A stretch of DNA of 41,838 nt from assembly GCA_001662425.1 (NCBI GenBank), contig BDDC01000448.1:12271-54108 (forward strand). Direction: 5' to 3'. Position numbers and translations under genes: made by a program. This DNA comes from Chlamydomonas sphaeroides (taxonomy: Eukaryota; Chlorophyta; Chlorophyceae; Chlamydomonadales; Chlamydomonadaceae). The notes beneath the pieces were generated by a model, which saw only the letters and a list, made by a program, of their open reading frames with translations, did no database searches and was not told the DNA's origin. The first letter of the stretch is position 1. Every line of letters begins with the position of its first letter. Below, piece by piece: positions 19,601 through 31,600 of this stretch.

Positions 19601-22600
19601 TTGGGCAGGGGCTCCGCCGGCTCGTGCAGAAATTGGATTGTGAAGTCGCCGTCTGTGGGATGCCAGCCGTATGAAGCGTCAGGTGGGCAGCGCGCAGCCA
19701 GCTAACCTCTGTCGCACCCGCGTCCGCTGCTCTTCTTCATACGCTTGACGGCAGCGCGGCACCCTAGACCAGCGACCCAGCTCTGCACAACCCGTGCCTT
19801 TGCCTCACCCGCGGGGAAGGGGTTGGTGATCGTGAACTCAAACTGCTGCATGTCGTACAGGGGGCCCTCGGTGCGCACGCGCTTTAGTGGCGCGCGCGTG
19901 TTGACGCGGCAGGCCAGCTGGAAGACCAGCGTGGCAGCGTGCACGCCTCCCTCGCGCTTGCTCATCAGCACCAGCCGCGACGTCTGCGAGTGGGCAAGGC
20001 CAGTGTGCAGGTTTAGCGTGGGGTTCGGCGCTGTTGGACGTCCTCTCCGAGTGTCGGCGGCTAGGGCCCGTGCGTGCGGCTGCGGCTGACAGTGCAAGCA
20101 GGTGGGTACAGGGACGTGCACATGGCGGCGCTGCACGAGGGCTGCGCACCTGTGAAAGCGTGTTGGTGGGCGTGCAGCGGATAAGCAGCTTGGCGGCGGT
20201 CTTGGGCTCGATGCGTATGGAGGAGGACTCGATGGAGAAGTCGCGGTGGCCCTCCAGGCGGGCCGAGTAGGAGATGGCCTTCTTGCTGGGGTTGGTCAGC
20301 TCCAGGTCCTTGCACTGAGGGCCCAAGGGGCAGCGGGTAGGGGGCGCACACAGGCTCAGCCGCTGTGTCGTGAGCCTCTTTGCACACGGCTGAAGCTGAT
20401 GGCTCTGCCAGGTCGTCGAGTACAGGCAGCGAGTGCAGGTCCTGCCGCCCACCAGCCAGCCAACGTGCGAGCCGCACCTGCGTCTCGCCGAGCTTGCACG
20501 CGAAGTCGATGGTGGCTCGCGGCACGAATTGCGGCAGCGTGTGGTGCAGATACAGCACGAGCACCATCATGTCCTGCGGGTCCGGCTTCACGATGTCGTC
20601 CACACTGATCTCGTACGGCAGCCCCAGGTCCTGCGATCGGGCCAACCGGCACAGCACAGGCAAACCACGGATGTTCAGCGCCGAGCATGAGAGCACGAAA
20701 GCACGAGAGCAGGCTGTGGGGCCGGCGCCGCTAGGGCGGCAGACCGGCATTGCAGTTGCACAACAGCTGGGCAGTTAGCAAAAAGCAGGTGCGCAGTGGT
20801 CAGGTTGGGATGCGTTGCTGGGGCGGCGTTGCGCAGCGGGCCCGTTCGTCATCGCGGGTCCCGCCCTCACCGCCATGATCTTGAGCACCATCTCTGCGTT
20901 CTCGCGCTTGTCCTGCTCGTCCCGGCAGTCCAGCCGCAGCAGCTTCTTCTTCTTGTCCAGCCCCGGCCAGTAGCCCGACAGAAGCGCAAACAGCACCGAC
21001 GCGTCCGACAGATCTGCGGGAGCAAGACGTGGGCACACGGGTTCGCAGGGCAACATGAGCTGGGGCTTGGAAGCATTGAGAGGGTCCACGGCTGGGCCGC
21101 AACGCTGCGCGTGAGTGCGTGTCAGGCGCGTACCCTGGTCGAAGTTGGTGATGCGCGGGAACTTGGGCCCAAACTCGCGCGTGCAGTGCGCGCTCATCCA
21201 CGCCAGCAGCGACGACTCGGCGACGCTGTAGTAGTTGGACCCGATGATGGACGAGTCGGGCGGCAGCTCGATGGGCGGGTCGATGGCTGCAAGGTGGGGC
21301 AGCGTGGGGGGGGGGGGCCACGGGTCAGTAGTGCGGCGGGTTGNNNNNNNNNNNNNNNNNNNNNNNNNNNNNNNNNNNNNNNNNNNNNNNNNNNNNNNNN
21401 NNNNNNNNNNNNNNNNNNNNNNNNNNNNNNNNNNNNNNNNNNNNNNNNNNNNNNNNNNNNNNNNNNNNNNNNNNNNNNNNNNNNNNNNNNNNNNNNNNNN
21501 NNNNNNNNNNNNNNNNNNNNNNNNNNNNNNNNNNNNNNNNNNNNNNNNNNNNNNNNNNNNNNNNNNNNNNNNNNNNNNNNNNNNNNNNNNNNNNNNNNNN
21601 NNNNNNNNNNNNNNNNNNNNNNNNNNNNNNNNNNNNNNNNNNNNNNNNNNNNNNNNNNNNNNNNNNNNNNNNNNNNNNNNNNNNNNNNNNNNNNNNNNNN
21701 NNGGGTCGATCGCTGAGGTATGTGAGCGGCGGCGCGGCGTAGCGACCACGGCGCCCCAACACGCCAACGAGCAAAACTGTCAGCGCAGCGGCCTACCGGG
21801 CATGGCGCGCAGGCTCTTGAGCGTGACGCGCCCCAGCACGAAGACCTTGAAGATCTGCAGCACGGTGGCGTTCCAGGCCTGCGCCGACACGGTGTCGAAG
21901 TTGGCCTCCACATCGGCCCACATGTCGAGGTTCTCCAGCTCGTCGTGGTTGTCGGTGGCCATGGTGCTGCGCTCGTTCATGACGCTGCGGGGGAGGGCGG
22001 CGCGAGGAGGCAACAGCGTGACGGATTGCCAGGACAAGGCTTGACGATGACGGGTTGTGGGCGGGCATCAGTGGGGTCAGCGGCAGCCGGCGGCGAACGT
22101 GTGCTCACCGGCAGAAGTCGTCGAACTCGAGCAGCATCTCCGGCTTGACCGCGTTGAGCAGGCAGCCGTGGCTCTTGAGGAAAACCAGCACCGCGTCGTA
22201 CTGCTGCAGTAACTGCTTGACCGCCTCCTTACGGTTGTTGGACAGCTTGAAGACCTGCCAGGAACAGCCACAGCCCGGCACCCGGCACTTAACAACCGAC
22301 TTAGCACCGGCAGGTGCGGCTAGGTCCGGAAGGGCAAGCCACTGGGGCTGCAGGGACACCTCGGTGCTCGCGGTCGCCTTGAAAGCAGCACAGATACCTT
22401 GCCCAAAGCCCTGCGACGCCGGGCCCGTGCCGCACCTTGTTGGGTATGGACTTGCCACTCAGCATCTCCACCAGCTCCACCAGCAGCTTGCCGCGGCTCT
22501 GCAGCATCTGGTGCCCCAGGTTGTCAAACGGCCCGCGCGTGGTGGTGGCGTTCAGGTACCGCGCCACGCCGCGGCAGGGCTCGGTGGGGCCCAGGCACTG

Positions 22601-25600
22601 CGCCTGCTGCGGCAGGTCGTAGGACGCCTCCTCCAGGAACACGGGCATGCCAGGCTCGTGCGAAAACACCAACCCCGACTTGTTGACCTAGGGTTCGGTG
22701 CGCGGGAGGCACTTGGGTTAGGGCAGGACGAGGACGGCTGCAGGCGGGCGCTGCTGCGGCAAGCGGGGCGGCAAGGCACGGAGGCAGGGCGGCCCGTGGC
22801 CTCTCGTCTCACGTGGTGAAATGCGCTTGTGGTCATGAGGCTGTTGTCGGTGGTGCCGGTCACGGGCAGCGAGAAGCGCTTGCCGTCCTCGTCCATGAAG
22901 TCGATGTTGGCCGTGAACGACATGGGCTTGGGGCTCATGAACGTGACCACCACCGGCAGCCGGTCCTTGGCCAGGCCTGCGGCGAGGGGCCGACCCGTCA
23001 GCAGCGGGCCGCAGGCACCGCAGCCCGGCGGTAAGCCGACCAGGCAGTTCACGCGCAACCCCAGCCCTTGGGTTAACCGCGCGCGCCGATCCGCCAGGCC
23101 GGGCCAGCAAGACCCCGAGCAAGGCCGCTGCCGCACCGCAGCCAGCTGGTGGAGCTCACCGATGATGGTGCCCTCGGGGAACTCCACCTCGATGGGCAGG
23201 TGCCCCTCGTCCGCCGGCAGCTTGTACTTCAGCTCCAAGTTGTCGTACCTGTATGGCAGTATGACAATAACTCAAGATGACTTCCTATGCCCCTCCGCCG
23301 CCCGCCGATGTACCAGCAACGCCCTGCTTGCTATGCGCATCGACCCCGCAGCCGCACAGCCGCCGGCCCGTGCCATGCCCCGAGGACCCAAGCCACACCC
23401 CGACCGCGGCTACTGTGGTCGCACCCGTTGTTGACGACGTAGAAGGTGGTGACGCTCTTAAGGCCCAGCGGCACCGGCGGCAGCAGGCACTCGCGCACGT
23501 CGAAGGCCAGCCGCGGGTACTGCCCCACGCCCTGCAGGAGGCAGCCGCACCAGGCCAGCACCAACACACTGGATCAGCGCCAGCAGGCGGCGTGGCGGTA
23601 GGCGGCCCCCACCCTTCTTGATGCTGTTGGCTCCCAGCGGCTTACTGCCCTGCCGTTGTCTGCACGGACCCTTGGGTTGCCGCCGCTGCAGCTGCCGTGC
23701 GGCCCTTGCCCCGTGCTGCCTCCCCCCCAGCCGCTCACCTGCACCTCAATGTTGAGGTAGGGCTCGTCCGTGTCGCCGTCCAGGAACACGGGGATGAGCG
23801 CCTCGTAGGTGCGCGCCTCGCGGGGGCAGAACCGCAGCTGCACGCCCACCATCTCCTGCCCCGTCACCTGTGGGCGGCGAGCCGGGACCAGGACCGGGGC
23901 CCGGTTCAGCAGCAAGACATCAGCGGATGGGCATGCAGCACGTCACAGGGCAGCAGCCACCGCCCGGCGGAGTGGAATGAGTGGCTGGGGCGAGGCGGCG
24001 GCGGCCGAACCCAGGGGCCCAGGGGCCGCACCGTGAGAGGCGCAAAGGGCATGAGGTCCATGGAGAAGATGCCCTTGATGGGGCTGCTGCCGGCGTGCGG
24101 CGCGGGCACGGGCTCGCCGAAGGACACGGCCACGGGCTCCTCCTCCTGGTTGGTGAGGTACAGGTCTATGCTGTAGGGCGCCTTGATCTGGTTGGAGCGG
24201 ATCACGATGCGCGTCTGGAAGTCCACCAGCGTGCGCGACAGGATGATGCGCGGCGTGATGCCGTTGCCGGTCGCCACCTGGGGTTGGCGGTTTGGGGCCG
24301 TGCGATGTGTGTGGCAGGCATGAGACATATGTATGAGTTGGGAACACCGCAGCAGGTGAGAGCGAGGCGAATGTAGTATCTGCATGGGGCCACTCCTCAG
24401 CACCACCACCGTTGCTGCTTCCGCACCTTGCGAAGCGGCGGCACATGGTAGGAGCCGGCTGTGATGAGCGTGAAGCAGACCTCCACGTCGCGCTCCTTCT
24501 GCTCGTTGGGCCTGAAGTTGAGCAGCAGCGGCAGGTCCTTGTTGGGCAGCAGCGAGATCTTGTACTTGTAGCCCTCGTTGGCTGTGGGCCGGGAAGGGAA
24601 CGGGGAGGGGTGTGCGGTGTTGGGATGGTGAGCGCTGGCTCAAGCCCGCTAGGCTAAGGTGACGCTAAACGGCGCCATGCCGGTTTCCTAGTTGTCGAGG
24701 GAGGGAGCGGGAGGGAGCAGTGAGGGAGCAGGACGGAAGGCGGTTGCGGGCGTGCACCAGGGTCAGCCGGGGCTGCGGGGAGGTGTTATCACGTGTTGCA
24801 TGACACGGTGCCGGAGGAGGAGGGCGGGGCCGAGCGCGGGGGCCTAAACGGCGGATTACTGCAAAGCAAGGTCCATGTGACACGCGCGAGGCCCTGGGCG
24901 CGGCACAAAGGCGGGACACTCACTGGCTCCGCGGAAGCCCAGCGACGACGACTGTCGGCGGCTGCCCTGGCGGCTGCCCTTGGCGCTGCCGAAGCGGCTG
25001 CCCAGCACCTGCGGCGGGGCGGAGGCGAGGGAGCAAGCGCGAGGAGGGGGCTTGCTTTGCGCCGAGCACACAGCACGGAACTTGCCTCAACGACATCCAC
25101 AGCACGTCCAAGCTGCGTGGTGCCGTCGCAGCCCGCTGCCGTGCCTGGGTACCGCACCTGCTGGCCGCTGGCGCCGATGGCTTCCAGCGGGCAGCTCTCG
25201 TAGTCATCCGTGGACCAGGCGTCCTTGGGGCACAGCAGCTGAGGAGGGATGGGGCAGCAGGGTGCGCGTGAACATGCGCAGCCGGGACGCGGCGTCCTCG
25301 TCGGCATATGCCCGCAGCCCCGCGCAAGCCCACATCGCAGCCTCGTGGGCACATGGGTGGGCATGACTTTGGTTTCCGGCACTCGAGACGGCAAGTGTAG
25401 GCGAGCGAGGTTGCAGTCCTCACAGGACATCAGCCACACAGCCAGGCGCCGCGCCGGCCCACACAGCCGCACAGCCGGCCCACGCAACCACACAGCCGGC
25501 CGGCCCACCTGGAAGTCCGGGTGCTGCACCAGGTCCACCATGAGCGTGGCGGCCACGGGCGAGGTGTTGCGCAGCGTGAGCGGCAGCCGCTGCGACGAGC

Positions 25601-28600
25601 CCACGAACACCGACCCGAAGTTGAACTCGTCCTGCGGCATTGGCGGCAGCTCTGTGAGGCGCAGCACCAGCCAACCGGCAGCCGCACGGCGGCCCGGGTG
25701 GGCGCGTGAGCAGCGCTCAGGGGCCTGGACAGACCGCCGGGGCGTGCGAGTGGGGCGCAGTGGTGTCGTATGTGTGTGATGCGCCTGCGGCGCGGTGGCG
25801 TACCTGCTCGATTTCCACGTTGGGCAGCACGGCCTCGGCCCGGAAGGGGATGCGCACAACGTTGCCGCCGCGCATCTCCAGCACCGCGGTGGACACCAGC
25901 ACGCCCGGCTCCGTCGCCTGGGCGAGGGGGCGGGGCAAGGAGTGGGGGCAGGCACGCGTGTTGCTAATGGATGAGGACGTCGTCGGGGCTGTCACGAGGG
26001 CGGGGCGCGTGTGCTATCGTGAGTTGTCTGGCAGTTCTTCGTACCGTGAAGAACATCTCGATGTCGAGCGTCTCGTCGGCGGCAATGCGGCCGTTGGCGG
26101 GCTTGATGGTGAGCTGAGAGGTCACGCAGCAAGAGCAGAGGAGGCAGAAGGTGTGGGCGACGGCACAAGCAGGAAGCAATGGCTACCGACGGCATGAGAC
26201 AGACGCCCACCGGCAGCGTCTGTCGCTATAGCCCCCTCAGCCGCGTGGCCCTCTGCAGCCCACAGAGCCCTCGGGCAAGGCTTAGCAGGGAACTCTGCGA
26301 TCCCAGCAGCGGCGTGGCACGCACCACTTCGTTGGCGTGGAACCGGAAGGCCGTGTCCCGTGACCCGTGGTTTTTGATCTGCAGCATGTTGCTCTGCTGG
26401 ATGCCCACGGGCACCACCGGGGAGCTCAGCTCGCGGTCCTTGGGCCGCACGTTGCCCTCCGGCAGCTCGCCCGACATGGCGATGCGCTTGGGCGCCTCGC
26501 CTGCGGCCGGTGACATGGCGTGCGTTCAGGGATCAGGGGTAGCACACTGCGCAACGCGACCACCCGAGCCAGGTGCACAATACGAGGGGCGTCAGGAACA
26601 GCCGCCGTGCTTGTCCTCAAGCGAGTAAAGCATGCAGGCCCAGGCGGGTTGGCGGCCCAGTCCGGGGGGGTTCAAGAGCAACCCGGAGCAGCCCTCTTCG
26701 GCCTCCCCACATGCGGCGCGCACGCACCCCCGACCATCTTGATGATAAGGTGGCCCTCCTGCTTGGGCGGCCCCAGCATGTCTGGCGCCCAGCGCACCAC
26801 CACCTCCACGCTGGACTGGCTGCGGATGACGCCGCCGCCGCCCGATGCAATCTGGCCGGAGGGGAGCGGTCGCGAGGCTCGTCAGTCCAGGGCTTCATGA
26901 CGGGAAATGAGCGGTGGCGCGGCGCAGGGCTGCGGTTGTGCGGATGACCGGCGGGCGCTGCAGCTCACCTGGAAGGTGGGGTTGGTGGCCTCCACGGTGA
27001 AGTTGACGGGGAACTTGTGGGGGTTGTCCAGGATGAGCACCTGGCGATTGGGGGAGACGGGCGCGAGGATGGGCCAGGCGGTGGCACCGCCCGTAGCCGC
27101 GCAGGGGCTAGCAGGGGAGCCTGTCGGCACCGCGGGCCCTCGCCGGCCGCAACACGCCCTGTGCGCGAGCGGTACCACGCACCTTCTCCACCGCCTCGTC
27201 CCAGTTGTCCAGCGAGAACTGGAAGCTGAGGTCCTCGGCCGAGAAGTCCAGGTTGACGGGCACGATGTCGGCGCTGAGCGGGAAGCTGAGAACGTGGTTG
27301 CCGTTGATCACGTACTCGAGCTTCTCGTTGACCGACCGGATGTCGGTCGCCTGCACCGCCGGCCGCGAGACACAGGGTTTCAGCCGACGGGACGGATGCC
27401 AGCGAGGCACGGTCAAGACCAAGGACACGGGCGCGGTGAGGCGGGGCTGGTGCTGCCGGAAACGCTCATGAATCCCGGATCCGAGCCGCATTGTTGTCCA
27501 GCACGCCCCCGGGCAGCGCACCTGCAGCACTAGCGGAAAGGCGCCGCGCGCGCTGGGCGGGATGACCTGGCTGACCGAGGGGCTGTCGCGCAGCATCTCC
27601 ACCTGCGGTGGCTTGGGCGCAGGGGTGCGTCAGCGCTGCAGCATGCAATGCTCCAGGCGCTCATTGCACTCGCGCTTCTGCGGTGCGTCACGGCCCTTGC
27701 AGCGCTGCGGCTGCTGGTCCAGGCCCTGTCGGCCTACAACGCGGCTCATCCTCCGGGCGTGGTTGGGCCCCGCCGCGTTGAGTTGCGCAGGTGCGCACCT
27801 GCTTGATGTCGATAACGACGTTGATGTGGAAGTCGAGCGTGTTGGTGACGACCAGGTGCCGCGTGTTGACGGAGCCCATGGACACCTTGCCGAAGTCCAC
27901 CACGCGGGGCCCCACCACCAGCTTGCTCAGCTCCTCCTTGGTCAGCTCCCGGGCGCACTGCGCCGCACAAGCGAAGACAGTTGATGCGGTTTTCCATGGA
28001 CTCCGGGAGCAGAGGGCGGTGGAAGCATATGCGGAACCCACGCAAAGGGCGGTGCTGCCATCCCACCGCCCTTGTGCACGCCCAGGGCGCCGCGAGGCGC
28101 TGCCCTCTTGGCGCATTAAGCTTTGGCATGCCACAACCCCTAAAGCTACGGCGCCTAGAGATCCCGCGCCCCAGCTCCCAGCTCTCGTCCGCAAGTCCTT
28201 TATCCGCAGCCAACGCCAACCAGGCCAGACCAGCCCTCGGTGCCGCGCCCCGCTCACGTCGATGCGCTCCGCTTCCGTGACCGGCCGCGACTTCCACTGG
28301 TGCGTGCCCTCCAGGTCCGTGGCGCCCAGCTGCCGCAGCGTGCGCGGCACCGCCTCACGCGTGGTGTCCACCCGCCACAGCGGGTCCACGGTGCGGCCCA
28401 GCCGCGGCTCGGGCGCCATCAGCCCCGAGCGCGTGTCCATGCCCAGGTTGACATCGTCCTCCGCCACCTGTGTTTGGCCCGACATACTAAGAATCACGTA
28501 CAGGTAGCAACAAACCATGTGCTCAGGTAGGGCGTCGGCCCTGGGCATGGCGCTCAACGCTGCTCAAGACACGCAATGCCGACAGGGGTCTGCATGGCGG

Positions 28601-31600
28601 TCCGCACCTTAGCGCTGCGCTTGGAGGTGGAGCGGCCGGTGGCGCGCATGGCGGCCGTGTACTTTTCCCGGTGCGAGCCCATGGCGGCTGCCTCGGCGCG
28701 GCTGAGCGTGTTCTTGTTGGACGCGTCCGCGTACGTGTCCGCCAGCTCGGGCTTGTCCCAGGGCTTGGCGAGCAGCCGAGTGGACTTTTTACGCGCCTCC
28801 AGCGTCGACAGCATGGCCTGATGTCGGAGTACGGGCGGGAGGGCAGAAACCAGCACGTCACACCGGCCCCAGCACAGCCTCTACCTCGCTCTAGCGGGCT
28901 CAGGCAAAGGAAGCCGTGCCTGGTATTGTGTGCGCTCTGGTGGGCTGGCTGGCTGGCCGGCCATATCATAGTTTGGCGAGCACAGCGGGCGCCGTGGCCG
29001 CAGCCGTGCGTGCCATACGGAGACTGCCGTGGCTGCCGGTGCCGCACCTGCTCCTCGTCCACGAACAGCCGCGGCTTTTCAAAGTCCTGCGGCAGCTTGT
29101 CGGTCCCGCCCACGGGCGGCGCCTTGTCGCCAAGCCGCAGTGAGGAGCCCGCCAGCTGCAGCTCCATGTCCTGGATGGGCGTGCCGTCCTCCGACAGAAT
29201 CTGTCGGGCGGACGGCAGCACAGCAGCAGCGCGCGGCGCCATTAGCATGCTCGGCAGCAGATCGCAAGCATCGCAGCGGCGTGCTGGCACGTATGCTTGC
29301 ACAGGTAGTGCAGGTGGCATCGGGGCAGCCGCGGCTATCGGAGGGGCGCACCTTGATGGGGATGGCGCCGGTGTGCTTGCCCATGGCCTTGGGCAGGTAG
29401 CGCACCGTGACCTGCACGCTGCCGCCCGGCAGCAGGCTGCCGCTGGCGGGCTGCACGCTAAAATAGGGCGTCGACTTGACCATCTGCGACACACAGGGGC
29501 CGGCGTGGGCATGACTTCAGGCCGAGCCAGCCGCCCGTGCGAAGTGCGCTGCTTGCCGCTCATGAGGCAGCGCCCTTTCCGTCAGGGCCCCGCACGCGTA
29601 TCAATGCAGCGCAACCGCCATCGCCGAGCGCACCTGGTACCGCGCCACCATGGACGTGTTGGTGTTGGTGAGCGTGAGCAGCTGGTCGGCCCAGGCGTGC
29701 GTGGGCACGTCCCCGAACTGCAAGCAGCCCGGCGGGCTCATGCGCACGCTGCCGGGCATGCCGCGCGCCCGGATGGGCAGCTTGAGCTTGGTGGGCAGCC
29801 CCATGAGCTCCACCACCGCGAAGTACTCGTACGTGCGCATGGCCTGGAGCGGCGGGGGCAGGACGCGTCAGCACCGCGCTAGCTAGCCTCAAGGGGTGGG
29901 CTCTGGAAGAAAGCAGTTGCCGCGAAGCCACGCGGGGGCAGCTACGGTGTGCCCCGCTGTGCCGGAGCCCCAGCGGGATGCGGGGAATGCAAGCCGGCGG
30001 CCAGGCCCGGCCGCACCTGGTCGCTTGTGGGCGCTGTGCTGGCAAAGCCCTTGGGCTGCGGCGGCGCCGTGGGCGTGTAGCGCACGGCCACAGTGGCCTT
30101 GCCGAAGGGCGCCACGATGCCGCTCAGCGGCGTGACGTGGAAGGGGTTGTCGCCGGTGGAGCGCGCCTTCTGGCGCTGGCGCGCGGCCATGATCACGTCG
30201 GCGTAGGGGTCGGCGGGGTCCGCGTTGGCGGCGGCCTCCTCGTCCACCTAGGCACACCGGGGCACCAACGCGGCAGGGGCAGAGCGCACCAGGGCTGAAA
30301 CGTAGCTCTCCAGGTGCGATGGGCGGCCGTGGGTGCCGTGAGGCATACGCTGCAGACACGGCGCGGCCGATGCAGCGCGGCAGGCTGGGCCTGCGCTCGG
30401 CCGCACTCCTGCCGGCCGCTTCTCAGGTCGGCGAGGTTCGCCAGGAGGCGCACCTTGCTGCGCATCTCCGCCAGCGTGCCGTAGCTGATGATGTAGCGCG
30501 CCTCCACGGGGCCGTTGTTGAACAGCGTGATCTGCGGCCGGGGTATAGCCTTGGTTGCATGGCCCCAGCAAAGCCAGTCTGCTCGCGACCTGATCAGCGC
30601 CCGGGCTGCAGCCGCAGTCGCCCAGCTCCCGAGCGGCGGTTGCAGCCTTCCGGCCGCTGCGCCGGCTGTGGCCGATTGCGACCGCCGGCCGCAGCCCATC
30701 AAGCGTCCCCGCTCCTTACCTCCCGCTCCAGCGCCTGCCCATAGTAGAGGCCCCCGAAGTCCAACTGAGAGGGAGGGGGCCCACAGAAGCGGCCAGCAGG
30801 CAGGCGGGCAGGCAGGTCAGCATGCGCGAACGCGGCGCGGAAAGTGCCCTGGCGGCGCCGCTGCTGGCTGGCGAGTGGAGCCCGCACACCGGCTCCGTGC
30901 CCCCCCATTGTCGAGGCCGTTGCCCGACAAGCGACGAGCTGCCCTGTCCATCATGCCGGCATCGCGCTGCACCCACCGGCAGTCACGAACCGCCCCCACG
31001 AGTCCAGCATCGGGGGCTCATTGCTGCACTGCCATGGCCTCCCTTTGTGCGCCACTGGCCGCCTGGCGGCCACCTCGTGCCGCACGGGCCGGCCCCGGAC
31101 CCTCAGCCTCCCACACCCTCCGTCGCTGTCCCCTCACCTCGTTGAGCAGGGCCCCGCTGGCGTCCACCAGGTCGAACGACTGGCGCACGATGGTGGCGGT
31201 GAGCATCATCTTCTTCTGCTCCGACCCAACCACCACCGTCAGCTCGCCGCCCACGCTGCCCGGCTCGCCCACGGTGAGCGTCACGCTCACTTCCACCGCC
31301 CCGCCGGGGTCCAGCGCGCCGCTGGCCGGGCTCACGGTCATGGGCAGTGCCCTGTGTGGGGCGCGGTGGGGGCTTGCGAGTGAGGGAGCGGCCGGCGGCG
31401 TGGAGTCAGGCGACCCCAGTTATGGGCGCGCCGCGCCCACTTGCGAGCCGCATCCGCTGCGCCCTCGGCCGCTTGGCTGTGACCCGGGTCCGTCCATCCA
31501 GGCTCGCTGCCATTGTCGCTCCAGCCCAGCAGCCTAACGTGCGCCTGCGGGGTGCAGGGCAGCACGCCACGCGGCAGGCAAGTGGAGGCTGCGCACCTGT

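Noticed and set aside
28671..29882. 403-codon plus-strand open frame
   Set aside because: Antisense to CFAP47 exons 9-12, whose phases and ASH motifs establish the minus strand as coding.
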